Assembly (NCBI RefSeq): GCF_002999335.1
Contig: NW_020312037.1
Location: forward strand, 62,001 to 126,000
DNA from: Cyclospora cayetanensis
Taxonomy: Eukaryota > Apicomplexa > Conoidasida > Eucoccidiorida > Eimeriidae
DNA length: 64,000 nt
Direction: 5' to 3'
Numbering within the stretch: the first letter of the stretch is position 1; each line of letters begins with the position of its first letter. A program made the translations under genes and the position numbers. Under the pieces are notes generated by a model. The model searched no databases. It was not told where the DNA came from and saw only the letters and a program-made list of their open reading frames with translations. Positions 11,401 through 24,114 of this stretch are shown in pieces.

Positions 11401-14400
11401 AGTGCCTCTCGGGTCAAGGCAACGAACCAGTCCTGGAAAGGAGAAAGAGTTTGCACGCAAGATATGAGTAGAATGCAGGCCTTTTTAATGGCTCCAAAGA
11501 CCTCAGCTTAATATTCTTCAGTATTTAATTGCGTAGAGTAAGGCCACGCATAGGCCGAAACGCAAGGCCCTGTACTCTGTTACCCTTGCTTTTACATTAG
11601 GAAACTTTATAACTTCAGTCCGCTAAGATCCTATTGGACAGGAAATACGCAGTATCTCTATGCGGCCTGTGCATGAAGGGAATGTTCACTCTGTAAGCGT
11701 CCGCATGTAATGGAGAAACATCCGATGTGATGAGGCCCATGGCTGCGCGGTAGGCCAGCAACCGTCTTCTTCGGGCTTCCGCCTCTTCTGGTGTCTCTGG
11801 AGGAGATGCCTCTGTTTCCTTATCGAACGCGTTTTTGTAAGCATTAAGAGCTGAGGCCAAAGCGAGGGATTCATCATTGATGCCGAACCGCAAAGCCAAT
11901 GGAAATAGAGCATCCTCCCTGCTTGCACAGCAATACCAGATGCCCCTTCAATCTACCAGAAAAGCTCCCACCAGGCCAGCGCTCACAGCTACCTCTGTGT
12001 ACTAGTAGCCTTGCACCTAGGAGTCTCCCACGACGCAAGGGTGGGGGCTTGTCACCTTGCTTGCAATGCGAAACAATCCGCTCCTTCGCTGGAATCCAGC
12101 TTCCTCAGCTGAGGCATCCACTGTCTCCACGGGTCCCCTAAAGCCTTCTTGGCATGATGGGCTGTCTGAGGGCTCCAGGCTGCCTGTACACCTGCAAGGG
12201 TGTCTTTCAATGCATCAAAAAGCTGTGCAGCCTTCATGGCATCTTCTTGTCTAGTCAGCAGAGCACATTACACACCACTCCATCAACTGACCGCAACCTA
12301 CGAATTACAATATGATGAATAAGATAAGGTCTCACGTTGCTGTCTTTACACGCAATATGGTCAATAGGAACACACTAGGCGCAGTTCCGACACCCCTCCT
12401 TCTTTGCAAGCGATACAGTTTGCGTGTTCAGGTCCTGCTTGTGTTCACCGAGGGGAGCAGTGGATAAGAACTGGGGTGTCTTTCTGGCAGCTATTCTTGC
12501 CTCCACTGTGCCTGGGCTAGAGAAATTTGCCTACTTGAGGTCAATGTTGTTGATCCGCCTCCACCTCACCGCTGCTGTATCAGTTGCTGCTGAAGGTGAA
12601 GCGGCTTGTGAAAGCTGTGGCTGCCGCTGCAGGAGGAGACTAAGCACATAGTCAGCTACCTTCGCCGGAAGCCTGCGCGGCTCTTCGCTGTTACCTGAGC
12701 TGTATGCATCTCTTGATACGGCAACAAGTTCATCTAAGCAGGTGGCGCTAGAGGTGCGACTCCACTGCGCACCCAAGGGCCCTCCACCCTCCACAGTCTG
12801 TGTTGCTGCTTGCTGCATTGCCTCTGCTGCTGCAGTTTCGGGGCTTTCACCAAGCAGTGCATGCGTCCGGAAGTACGCCAGTAGCAATTGACTTAGGTGT
12901 CTCCCCTCGGCGGGCAAACCGAGCCCCTCAGGGTTTCCTTCGTGAAGCTTTTCCTCACAGCTCCTTTGCTTTCGTTGCTTGGGCGCGGGCTCCCCTTGTG
13001 AGTCTCTCGGGTCTGTTAGGGCCAAATCAACAAGGCTTTCTAGCGCCTATAAAAAACACATACAGCACCGAATGCTATCAAGAACTCAGAGATGCAAAGG
13101 CATACTTGCCCCGAGCCAAAGGAAGGACAACTTCCCACACGTATATAATGCCTTGCACACTATGAACTGCGGCAGCAGCGGAAGCACCAGCACTGTAAGA
13201 AAAGGACGCACGTGGTCGAGGCCTAGGAGCTGGCCAGCAGTGCACAGCGCTGCCTCTCTGTTCTGCATAGTAGAGAACACCTCGAGAGAGCGCCGCAGGG
13301 GTGCCCCGACCCGGAACAAGCCGACTTGCAAAATACCAAGGAACGCGTCTCTGCTGAAGCCAAAGATACGCCGAATCTCGCTGAATGCTTTGATCGCGAA
13401 TACCTCTGCCTCTAAGACCTCAGGTGCAATTCCGTCCACCAATTTGTGGGTCTCCCCCACCACTGAAGGAGAATTAAACTTGCGTGAATGGGGTTCCTTT
13501 GCATGAGCTGCTGCCAGCTGAGAGAGCAGCGCGACAGACAGTTCAGGCAAAAGCCTACTGGAGGCCAAGGCTCCCATCTGCCGGCGTATTTTTGCTTCTG
13601 CAGACCGCCCTGCCACCACAACAGAAAATTCCTCCACTGTTTGAATAGCATGTTTCAGACCTTCAAGGATTCGAGAAGCGTGGGCTCGAAGTTCCTCAGG
13701 GCTCGCGTGGCTGCCTCGCGCTACGGCCAGGGGGACAGCAGCAGGGACGGGAGGGAGGTTGGACTCCTGCAAGGAGACAACGCGCCTCATAAGAAGCGGC
13801 AATACAGCCTCAGTAGCAGCCCCCTGCATCGTGGACCCATCGATGCCCATTGCTGCAACGGCCTCACGCAGAGCGGCTGCCCCCTGACGCAGCAGCTGCT
13901 GCTGCATCATCTGCCGTAGCTGGCTTTTCCCTCCAGCCTTAACGCTGGTGGAAGCTTCGCTCGACGGGCAAATGTGGGCAAATAGGCGAGTGGCCAGCGT
14001 AGAGACGATTCGGCGCAGAAGAAGTCGTAAACGGCTTTCTGCGAGCTCGAGCGGCATCTGGAAAGAGCAGGCAATGCGCAAAACGTCATGCGGCACACAC
14101 TACAAAGAATGATGCCGCTGCCGGCAACCGCTTCAGTCCTTGAGAAAGTATCATTAGGGGGTTGCTCAACCAGGTGGCAGCGAAGCATTGGACGTTGGCC
14201 ACAACAAGGTTAAAGTTACCAACGGAATGCATGAGCTCGCCAGCAGGTCGCGCAGCTCAAATTTGGAACTATGGTGAGACCTACGCAAAGGGCAGAGGCA
14301 ACTCCCGCGACAGTGTCATTGCGGCCACCAGAAAGGCTGGTCGGTGCGGGACTTGGAGAGGCAAGGAGATGCGCGAAGAGTAGCAGGCGGTCAGCAAAAG

Positions 14401-17262
14401 CAGCAGGAGGTGGCAGCGGTACGAGGCCTTTCAGCGTTGGGGGTTCAGAGAATCTGACTGGCCTCGCTGTCTGTGTATGCTGTTTGCCCTGCTGCTGCTG
14501 GCCCATGAGATATACGTACTGCTGCACTACGGGATGAGCCCACTGAGTGCTTCCAATGGAGGGCAGTTCCTTTACAGCAGGAACCTTGGACATCGCTTTG
14601 TCCAAGGTTCCTGATAGTTGTTGCTTCAGCAGGAGCTTGTACCCGAACAAGACGCTGAATACTTCCTCATCCTGCCCATTCCAGTCGACCGATGGCCTTA
14701 AGCCGGTGCTCCCATCGCCAGACTGAGACGTCTGCGGCAGAAGGAAGGCTGCTGCAGCAGTCCCTACAGAAAGAAGCTTTGACAGTACAGCTGGGTCCCC
14801 CAGCTGCGGCTGCTGAAGCTGCTGTTGCTTCAGAAGCAGCAACCAAGAGGAAGTAGAGGGTTGGTGCAGAAGCTCCGCTAAGCGTGCCACTGGCTCGGGA
14901 TGCGTGCTCTGAGGGTGCTGTCCTGTTTGGTCCTGCAGCGCAGCGTTCCTCACCATACAACAGCATATAAAACCTGGAAGGTGAGCCAGGCAAAAGTGCA
15001 TCATGCTGCATGCACTGAGGCCTGCGGTGACTTGGCGCGGTATGTCACTGCAAATCAAAAGTCGAGACGTCACAGCGTCGCACACCAGGTGACTCAGCGA
15101 AAGCCAAACAACACCAGGAAGCCACGAAGCTTCAAAAAGCACTTGTGGAAGTGTTCAAAAGCGCACTATCGCGTTGTACTATATGTGAACGTGTCTTAAA
15201 TCTTTGTACGCGGAAGTGTTACAGCCACCGATCCGGGCACCCCAAGACGCCTAAGGCTACATGAAACACAAGGCATTTGTCTTACTGACCGTTGCCCTAT
15301 CCACGCCTTGTTGAACTTGGCGCCAGGGTAGGCTACGCAGTGCACTTGCCGCAGCTGCTGTGGCTGCTGCTGCTGCGGTTCGAATGTGGAGTGTGATCCT
15401 TTGTAAAGCAGACGGTGTAGAGGTGGCAACAGCCGCCGAGTGTCCGGTACTAGGTGTCCGCGCGATTGCAGGAGCTGCATCTCAACCGACACGGCAGCAA
15501 CGTAAGTCTATTCTACGCTTTGAACGGACGTGTGGGGCCTAGCAATACTGTATCCAAAGGGGTCTCCACCTATTTAGCACTAGCACAGCCGCAGCACACC
15601 ACGGAATGCCGGTTCACCTTTGCCACGGGGAAGAGCGTTTGGTGTAGAGCCTCGCCCACCTGAAGTACTAAGGGGGCCACTTCTGGCCGCTGTAGCGGCC
15701 AAGGCAGCGGACAGCGATGCAGCGCAAGAAGATCCCTGATGATTCTGGAGGTAGCGAAGCACCTGAAGCAACTCTACAGCAACAAGGATAGCGGCAAAAC
15801 GGACGGAAGGCCTCTTCGCAGGCAGCGCAGCACAAGCAAATATAACGTGACACCTGCAGAAGCGGTGCTGCGGGGCAGGGAGGAGGAAATGCGTGCCTCT
15901 GTCCCTGGGGAAGCACCACGAGGCGGTAGGACGAAGGAGGGATAGCGCCCCAAGATTGCTGGATATGCGCAACCACCTGCTTCAGGTGCTCTCGCTTTTA
16001 GAGACAGACAGCAGGTGAGATTAGACCCGCTCAGCAGCACTCAGCGAGAGAGACGCAGAGGGCAGCTTTAGACGGAAAGTCCGACGGAGAGGGGCACAGG
16101 CACATTGGCAAGGAGCCTAGATGGGGCAGAGAGGCAGAAACAGCACAGGAAGCGTAGCCGAGCTACTGGAGATAACACACCTCCTCCCTCATTCACAAGC
16201 TTCAATAAGGCCATTGCATCGCCCTGGATGCTCGTGGAGCCGTGTAGTGGAGTGCCTTCCAGTGCTGCAGCAGCGTCTAGCCACCGAGAAAGTTCGCCAA
16301 GTTCGCTTGAGGGGTGCCCTCGAGGGCCTGTGGAGAGCGACATCAGCTCTCCAAGCTGCACGTCAACGGCACCGCGAAGGCAATACCGTCATCCATCTCT
16401 TTTGTCTGGCAGCAGCCGCTCGGATGAACGAGCAGAATGTAACGTGAAGCAGGAGGCACCAGCTACGCATACACACAGAGAGCTTGCTTGAAGCATTAAT
16501 GGAGTTCACGAGTGGCGCAGAGATACAAACTGCAAGTTGGGAAGGTAATAGTGCGTCAAGCCGAGCGTGGACGCTTCTTACTGCTGCGTCTTCGGTCTGG
16601 CCGTGGGGAAGAGATGCCAGCAGCCCTTCAAGAGTGTTCTGTAGGGACCCATTATCTTCATTCCGTTCCTGATCGTGCTGCTGTGGCAGCTCCTGTCCAA
16701 ACAGAGTTGTGCCATCGCCCTCGTCCTGACATTTTTGAAGAGCAGCAGAGAAGGCCTCATCAGCAGCCTGTTCCTCTGCTTGTTGTTGCTGCAGCTGCTT
16801 CCGCTCACCCTCCGTTGCGGGCCTATACGGCTGCCCCAGCAGCCCAAACCAGTCCACGCTGTAGACTCTGCTGCTCTTGCCTCCCTCGCGGCTAGACTTC
16901 CGTATTGATGACTTTCTGCTGCAGCTGTCTAGGGGGGCTTTTCCAGACCCTCCTACTGTGGTCCGAGCCCGGAGCTGTTGCCGTTGCTGTTGCTGCTTTA
17001 CCTGCTGCTGCCGCCACCCCGCCGCGTGAAATGCCTTCGAACGCAGCGGGCTCCCAAAGAAAAAGGCAATCAAGGGCCGTGAACATTCATAGGTACACCC
17101 CGAGTGGGTGCGCTGAAGCCTCCGTGCCAAGGGGAGTTGCAGCTGCAGTGCAGGGCCCCGTACTCTGCTGCTACACGTCAGTAGCGGCAGTAGGAGCAAC
17201 AAGGACACGTGCAACAGAGCCGCCGTCGAGGTGGCTGCTGCTATGAAACCCACGCTCCGCAT
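8498..17262 (-). CDS. Large (~2000 aa) multi-exon helical-repeat protein with apicoplast-type leader
   Basis: Start ATG at 17262, stop TGA at 8498-8500. From exon 6 to the end every junction closes in phase: 14932-14285, 14057-13106, 13012-12535, 12250-12056, 11918-11690, 11432-11259, 11186-10498, 10397-10064, 9961-9743, 9572-9361, 9174-8998, 8900-8699, 8587-8498. Upstream exons lie near 17262-16480, 16355-16180, 16000-15930, 15870-15650 and 15490-15286, with uncertain edges. The N-terminus has a hydrophobic signal peptide (about residues 5-30) followed by an Arg/Ser/Gln-rich, acid-poor stretch, the bipartite layout of apicoplast leaders. The body is helical and repeats a motif like LGxxxxxxxxLHxxxxR, for example MGLITSDVSPLHADAYR, TALGVGDWHRRLHVET and MGIPAITQRMAED. 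This pattern recalls the helical repeats of the plastid translocon protein Tic110, but that link is an inference. It could be an unrelated coccidian-specific helical scaffold. Confidence 0.7.
11187..11258 (-). other. 72-nt intron of exact codon length hiding an in-frame stop
   Basis: The donor GTAGGG (from 11258) and acceptor TTGTTCAG (ending 11187) bound a 72-nt intron. Both flanks are in the same frame, and the only interruption if it is retained is a TGA at 11211-11213. Splicing gives a continuous helix (...QRMA joined to EDRDQL...). Confidence 0.65.
14578..14613. repeat. Perfect 14-bp inverted repeat inside a coding exon
   Basis: Arms 14578-14591 (caggaaccttggac) and 14600-14613 are exact reverse complements around an 8-nt loop. 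They lie in exon 6 of the large minus-strand gene, so they may be a chance or structural feature of the mRNA. Confidence 0.6.
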
Positions 17263-18409
17263 CGGCCTAGCCGCTTTACGGGGGCACGAAGGGTCAGCAG
17301 GGTGTGTGGTCGCAGCTGGAGGAAGCGCCAGCAGTGGCAGGAGCAGGGAGGAAATCTCGCGAGTCGCACTGCCTCATAGCCTGCAGTGCACTGCCCTAGG
17401 GTGTTGCATGTCGCTTGCCAGGCTGTGTTAGCTAAAGCACCCTGGGTGCGAGCACTAGTTGACACAGACACTGCAGCTCTGAAATAGCGCCTCCCATCCG
17501 TATGGGGAGCTGGCCCGCATCACTCTCCTCCCCTGATGCCAGCTTGAGGGGCCCTCTGAGTTAGTCCTCCAGTTTCAGATGCATTCAAGGCGCTGTGTGT
17601 GTGCGCATGCGTTGCTGTTGCAACCCTCTCCAATTCACAAGGGAGGCCCTCTGTGTGTCTAGGTGTCTCAGCTAACGCGTGTGTGAGGAATCGTACCACA
17701 GAAAGAAGCAGGCCCTTCGACGACTGCAAGCCCTAGCTAGCTGGAGGGCCAGTGGGCCCCCCCTCGAGCTCGAGAAAACCAGGGCCCTCCTGTGTGTCTG
17801 TGAGGCCGTCTCCTGCACTGAGCAACAGCTACTTCTCCAATCGCAAGCCAAATTACCAATTCGTAAGAAAAAGGCATTAAGAAGACAAAAGGAGAAGAGG
17901 AACTTCCTGAAGCTTGTCTAAAGAATAGGGGGCCGGGGGCCTTCTCAGAGGGCCCGTAGCCCGGGCAAGGCCCCCCAATAATGGTGACATGATCAGTGTG
18001 GGGCGAGCTGCTGCCACTGCTGGCGCAGTTTCAAGGCAAATTTAGTAGAAATACGCAAAAGCAAGAACCATTAGGAACTGGTTTTATATGGCATTCTATA
18101 TTTCGGGGTTCAAACGCTGAAAAGACGCTGAAGCTGCAGTTGAGTCTCGCCTTTCAGAACGCCCTTCCGGGCTGGGGGGCCCTCTAGCCCAGAGTTGAGG
18201 CCTCGAGATCGAAAACCCCCGACATCTGCCCTTTCCAATTCTTCTCTAAGATTCACAGTGGAGGGTCCTTAGCTAGCTGCAGGCTGGGTTTTTCTCTCCT
18301 CGTAGAACAACTGCAGCAGGACCTGCAGCGGGGGAAGCAAGAGATAATACCAGACGTGGCCTCTCCGTTTCCCATTCAGCCCCCGTGCGCGCGACGGTCC
18401 CTTCAGAAG
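17263..18409. other. Divergent intergenic region, about 1.1 kb
   Basis: This lies between the divergent starts of the large minus-strand gene and RPF2, so it probably carries both promoters. It contains several GGGCCC-rich patches (about 17750-17765, 17930-17980, 18165-18190) and no supported exon. Confidence 0.45.
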
Positions 18410-19982
18410 ATGGGAAAGGCGGTTAAGAAGGCGCGAAGAAGAGAAGGGAAGGCCTTGTCCAAGAAGGGAGGAGGCGCCAGCCTATCCGCAAAGCGGGAGG
18501 GTTCCTTAGGTTCGGCTGGACTCACACTTTCCCGCAAGGCCAAAACGCGCAAGGGGCGTCAAATTTTGGCTGCAAGAGAGTCGGAATCATACGCAGGAGT
18601 AAAGAGCTTGTTGCTGATGCGTGGCGGCAGGTGCAATACCGAATTGCAAGCCTTGTTGGGGGACCTTCGAGATCTGAAGAAGCCGCATGCGGTGTTTCTC
18701 TCACAGCGGAAGCAGCAGGACCTGCACCCATTTGAAGATGCGGAGCCTATCGAGTACTTGACAAGGAAGAACGACTGCGGTTTGTTTGCCTTTGCGAGCA
18801 GTAGCAAGAAACGTCCCGCGCGCCTCATCCTTGGCCGGGTTTATGAGCACGAGATCCTGGACATGCACGAGTTTTCAGTCAGCCATTACACTCCCGCTGC
18901 AGCCTTTGCCTCCGTTCAGGCACCAGCCGCTGGATCGGCGCCGCTGGTGCTGCTTCAGGGGGGCCTTTGGGAAGCTTCAGAGGAGCTCAAAAACGCAAAA
19001 AATCTCTTTGGGGACCTTTTTAGATCGGTGGGAGGCCCGCGAGACGGGAAACAACAAAAACTCTTTCTGGGTGGCGTTGACAGACTTATTGCGGTGAGCG
19101 CAGTGCAGGCCTCGAGTGCAACAGCCATGAGGGCTGAGGCTGCTGCCGCAGAGGGCGAGCGTGCTACAGCAGAAGGTGCACCTGCAGCGGAAGCAGCAGT
19201 AGGAGCGAACTCTGCTGGAGGGGGATACAGGGGCGTGCTTATCTGTATTCGGCATTACAGAATCGCCTTGGTAAAGCCGCAGGAGGAAAATAGGGCTGGC
19301 AGCGGCCCCGCCGTCAAATTGGAAGAAGTTGGCCCTCAAATTGATTTGAAGTAAGAAACCGACGTCCTGTGTCTCTCTGCTCCCTGCCTGCTTTCCTGCC
19401 TGCTGCCGCTATTTCTGCATGCGCTGCACTTTGCCTGTGGATCTCCTCTGACTGCTAGTTGGGAATTTGTGGCGCCAGGGGTTGCTGCTGCTTGACGGTC
19501 TTTTTGGCAGCTCTTTGTGTATGTAAGCTGGGGGGGCGGGGGCCTGAGCCTGGGGCATACAGGAGCTGTTTTCCGAGATTCTTCGGCTCTTTCCAGTATC
19601 ACGTGAATACCCCGTTTGTTGCTGCTGTGGGCTTCGCTACAGACCGGACCGTGTGCGCCTGCCGTCAGCTGAAAAGTGGAAAGCTGCCCTAAAGTCTCTC
19701 GAGAAAGCGAAGGCTGAGGAGCGGCGGGAGAAACAAAAGGCAGCGGCCGAGGAGGAAGGTTCTAATGCCCCCCAAGGTCCCCCCAAGAAGAAGAGCAAAA
19801 ACATTACGACGAATGTCTTTGGAGATTCTGTGGGTCGTGTTTTCGTGGGAACCCCCGACTTCGGCCGTCTAAAACAAATCCAGTCGCCCTTATTGCACAA
19901 ATTACAGAGAGAGGAGGCGCTCAGAAAAAAGAAGGAAGGCAACTCGAAGAAGCAGGGTGGGGAGGAGGCTGAACAACAATGA
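18410..19982 (+). CDS. RPF2: Ribosome production factor 2 homologue (Brix domain)
   Basis: The start is the first in-frame ATG at 18410, reading MGKAVKKARRREGKA. Exon 1 is 18410-19350, the intron 19351-19642 (GTAAGA...CTACAG) and exon 2 19643-19982, ending TGA. The phase closes and gives 426 residues. The Brix/RPF2 signature is clear: KTRKGRQILAARE, then LLLMRGGRCN, LKKPHAVFLSQRK, HPFED, KNDCGLFAFASSSKKRP, LILGRVYEHEILDMHEF and, near the end of exon 1, VGPQIDL. Exon 2 supplies the basic tail (RLPSAEKWKAALK...PKKKSKNI...FGDSVGRVFVG) typical of RPF2. In other eukaryotes RPF2 works with RRS1 in the nucleolus to place the 5S RNP into the pre-60S particle. Odd features are an Ala/Glu-rich insertion of about 50 residues (19100-19220) inside the Brix domain and a long basic N-terminus. 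Confidence 0.93.
19351..19642 (+). other. RPF2 intron
   Basis: A 292-nt intron with donor GTAAGA and acceptor CTACAG. It splits a Lys codon (AA|A) just after the conserved GPQIDL stretch. Confidence 0.85.
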
Positions 19983-21917
19983 GGCAGCCGCAATATGGTC
20001 ATTTTGCAAAACCAAATGTGGCGGAGCTTCAGCAATTCTGTTTGCCGGAAGTGCCTAGCGAGCAAAATGCCACCAAGGGAGCCTTGTGATGACCTACAAG
20101 CAATCGTGGGGGTCACAAATGCCGCAGGGCTATATGTACTCGCAGGATGGGTCTGCAGCAATTTGCCTCAAAGCAGCTTGCAGCATGTCTCAACCAATCC
20201 CAATTGTGCTGCTACTACTCTTCTGCATCCGCATGCTGCACGCTGTGGGGAGAAACATCCCAAGGCTTTCGAATTAACCCAGCAGACCTAACACCTATCT
20301 TTGCCTTCTAAGTGCTCCAAAGAAGCTTTTTGCATTTGGCTCGCATGGCTCTATTGTAGAACATAGCTAGGGGGTTATGCGCCATTTAGTAAAAACATTT
20401 AAAAGAGGCCAGGGCAGACACATGGACGAAAGTGCGGATAGACATCCGCAGAGATCTGATCCCCGCAGTGGTGACCCTTCTGCAGGGGTGAGTACGTCCC
20501 GAGGACTAAGCTTCTTAGGTCGGAATGATCAACGTATGGGGTAAAGGCTGCAGGCCACAAACTGTAGTGTGGTGCTAAAACTGCGCAGTATGTTGCTACA
20601 TCAACGCCGTGAGCGTAGAATAAACGAACGGCAGTCCCCTACCCAGAACAGTGATGGTATGCGGCAGAAATTCTTGTGAGAGTAGGGTAGTGCTCTTGTT
20701 CCTGATCAGTTGCCACTAGCTGCCATAGCTGGGGTGACAAAATATACTTTTTTCAACAACAGACACCAGAGTCCAAATTTTGATCCCTTATGCACATGGC
20801 CGCTTGTGTTATCCAGGCTTCCTAAGTGCCGCTCATTGTGCTCTTTCACTGAGGCAAACTCTATACCGCTTGCCTAGTTCAGGATCACTGTGGTATCTAT
20901 AGCGTATCCGTATCCATCAACATTGAATGGAAAGGACTACCACTGTCCAGGAGCGGGTGTACCCCGCTAAGCTACACATACGCACTTTATTTTCCACGAG
21001 TTATAATTGAAAAGGACGTGTAAAAAGCTGACTGATTGACTTGCTTGTACGTGTATGCTCTTTACCCTTTAGTAGTACTCGTTCAACAAAAGAATACGCA
21101 ATGTTGTGCCCGCATAGACTGCATGCTATGTTCCTAGAGAGTTGCAGCAACGCGCAGTAGTTTCCCTTCTTTCCTGTCTGAGCTCTGAAAGGCGCGGACA
21201 GGAAACCGCGGTTGTCATTTTTAGAAGAATAGTCAATGACCTATAGAATTTCTATCTAGCCTGAAGTTGAGTTTACCTCTACAAGGACTCTGGCTGGCGC
21301 GTTGCACAGGGGCAGTTACCAGGTTACTCCAGGTGTCTATGCTAAAAGAATAATGCCGGCTAAAACAGCAAGAAGGTTGTTAGAGAAATCAGAGACCAGT
21401 TGCTGCCGCTTTGCATCAGATTGATCATCAGGCAAATGACAGATAGCAGCTGGGGAGGCGGAGCATGGCCTCCTTTTGCAATAAGGATGCAAAACCGACC
21501 CTCCCCAACTTATGCTGGGAGGTGTCGGTACTCATGTACGTGTGTGGAATATGCATGCATGTATATTTAAAAGTATTTACTCTAAGGTGGAGAAATGGGG
21601 CTCACGCGCACGAAAACATGTAGACGCATTCCAGTTCATTCATTGGAGCAAACACTCGCTGCCTCTTCACAGCCCCACTTCTGGTCCACACAGAATTTAT
21701 GTGCTCTCTTGGTCTGCGTGATCGGATTCTACCCTTGCGGATTGAGATATGTTCCATTACTGAATGTAATCTTTGGCGTGGGTGGCCACGAGAATCAAAA
21801 AGGAATCTAATTTAGCCAGCGAATGGCTTGAGGGCCGTGTTGTTGACGATTCGCCACAAAGCTACCACTGAGAAGAGCCCGAGCTGCATCGAGGGCTACG
21901 CATCCGATCCGCGAAGG

Positions 21918-21947
21918 GCGCCGCAGCACGTTCTGATGCTGCGGCGC
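21918..21947. repeat. GC-rich hairpin in a gene-poor region
   Basis: An 11-bp perfect inverted repeat (gcgccgcagca / tgctgcggcgc) surrounds an 8-nt loop. It stands out against AT-richer surroundings. It could be the stem of a structured transcript or chance. Confidence 0.5.
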
Positions 21948-22020
21948 GTCCGGTCATTTGCCTATCTTTCTTGGAAGCATGTGAATCCCTAACTCCCGTG
22001 CCTTATGAGTGCCTGGCAGA

Positions 22021-22037
22021 CGTTCCCTAAGGGAACG
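22021..22037. repeat. 8-bp palindrome
   Basis: cgttccct-a-agggaacg is a perfect inverted repeat with a single central base, about 75 bp after the 21.9-kb hairpin. Its role is unknown. Confidence 0.4.
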
Positions 22038-24114
22038 AGAAGCAGCTGTCAACAAGGCTCAGCCACAGAATGAGAGGGAGACAAATCTCAGGAAAGTTGT
22101 CTTGGGAGACGAGTGGGGAAAACATTGGGTCGCGGATGGTACGGGCAAAGTATACAGAACCAAAGAGCAAACCTAGTCGCATGGTCCCGGGTGGCTTTTT
22201 TCCATTTGCTTTCGTGATGCCCTTGTTCTGGCAAGCTAGCATGTCAACTGGATTTCAACGGCCTGTCTGGAGCTTCACCAATACCTGATTTTTCACACCG
22301 GCGCTTTTATGCAATAATGCAGGAGCCTAGGATAGAGCTGGGGGAACAGATACTACACAGGCAAGGAGAGTGGGCAAGATTTTCATAAGGCGCTTTTATG
22401 AGTATGAATACTTACTCCTCATATTTGAGTGCATTGCAAGGAGGGTTAGAATTTACAGAGAGAAGACCTGCACTCCCGCACTGAGGAGGGTGAATAATTA
22501 TGAATCAACATATATTTCTGCCAGGTACACTCTCCTGCACGTCACCCTGAGGCATGAGCAGGCCGAAATCATACCAGCCACACAAAGGACAAGCACTCTT
22601 ATATTCAACGTCAAGAGTAATGCAGAGTAAAGCTCCTCTCGCAGATAGGTGCTGTAGATGGTCGCATTACTTGGAAAGGGTCAACAGTGGTTCCAATGTT
22701 GCTAGGGCCAATTCAGGATAACAAACACTTTCGACTTGGGGCCTTCCGATTACATTTATAAGCCATGGGTTGGTGTTCAATGATCTTCAGGGCGCGTTTA
22801 GAGGCCGTAAATACTGGGAAGGCGGAAGTTTTCTGTGGCTTAGCTGTTGCATCAAAAGGCACGTTCAAGCTGTAGTTGCCAGTGCAACATTGAGAACCAT
22901 TACAGCGTCCTTGGATCCAGATTATTGTATGTATTTATCTAATAGTGTAGGCACATAGAAGTACTGTGGCAGATTTCTGCAGGGGTGCTCTGTACCTACG
23001 CAAGTGAAGCTGAGGTTAGCCAAAATGAATGCAAAACTGATGCGAAGTCGTGATGATCTTATTATTCGCATTCGATGCGCTGAGCAGTTGTGGGCATCGT
23101 AACTCCCCTGCTCATGATCTTGCTTCAGAGGTTGCAGGGTGGACGCGCACACAGCCTTTGCTAGTGAAAAAGTCTATATGTACTCGAGGGAGAGAGACGA
23201 GCGTATGCATCTTTCGGTCACTTGAATTTTTGTCAGTGAAATAGTGCATGGACGGGGGGGCAAGTGCGGCTGTCATTAGTCCCAGCTCTACCGAAAATAA
23301 ATCGCATTGCCAGAGTTTGGGGATCCAGTCAGTTGACGCATTACGAATGGGGAGAGCCCCTCGTGCGAGTCCAGTAGGTTCGACCCGCTGCGTTTCCCCG
23401 CCAATATGAGGCCTCTGTTTGGCACCACTCTTGCCGTCTATTTACTTAACACCCCTTCGTTTACCTAGTATCCTCTTTATCACATCGCTTGTAGGTGCTG
23501 CACTATTAGAGCGGATTGCACTTCCTGTAGTACCAGTGAGCTTGGCAATCGTTCAGAATATTTCATGAAGCACATTCACGCTTCGAACTACCTGGCAGTA
23601 CAGAAGGTTTCTTGGGGCGCATGTCCCCCGCTTGGTTGAAACAGTGAAGTTGCTATGTATTTTAAATGGGCTGCACAACAGCGAGCCGCTGATTTCGTGA
23701 ATCTCCATCAGCTGTCTCTCCTCCGTAGTGGTGCACACTACGAATCAGCCACCAACTTTCCCTGTATAAAGGAATTTCGCCGGTACAATCCACTGGGACG
23801 CTCTCCGCCCTCATTAAAGGCGGCCCGTGGGGAAATGGCAGTTGCCTCCGTACTCCGGAAGAAAAGTAAAGGCCAATGCTCGTCATGAGGTAAAGGAGGG
23901 AACATAAGCATAAAAAAGCAAGTGAGAGTTATCAAAGAGCCTATTTGCAGCTATTTAGCAGAGCGTTTCATAGAAGATGCAACGTCCACAGTCCCCTGCC
24001 TGAAAGGGCCTCTCCAAACTTTGGTGTCTAAATGAGTGTGGTTACGGATTCACATAGTCTGGACAATTCAAACGAAGATGCGATATAAGTGGGGGCGCGT
24101 AGCTTCTAGTTACC

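Larger units (their letters stand above)
19983..24114. other. Gene-poor 4.1-kb stretch
   Basis: This separates the 3' ends of RPF2 (+) and the poly-Gln/LRR gene (-). Open frames are short and show no motif, signal peptide or in-phase exon chain. It contains a hairpin at 21918-21947 and a short palindrome at 22021-22037. I see no gene. Confidence 0.5.

Noticed and set aside
23380..23400. tRNA-like B box (ggttcgaccc)
   Set aside because: No matching T-stem pairing or A box at the right distance, and no cloverleaf could be drawn.
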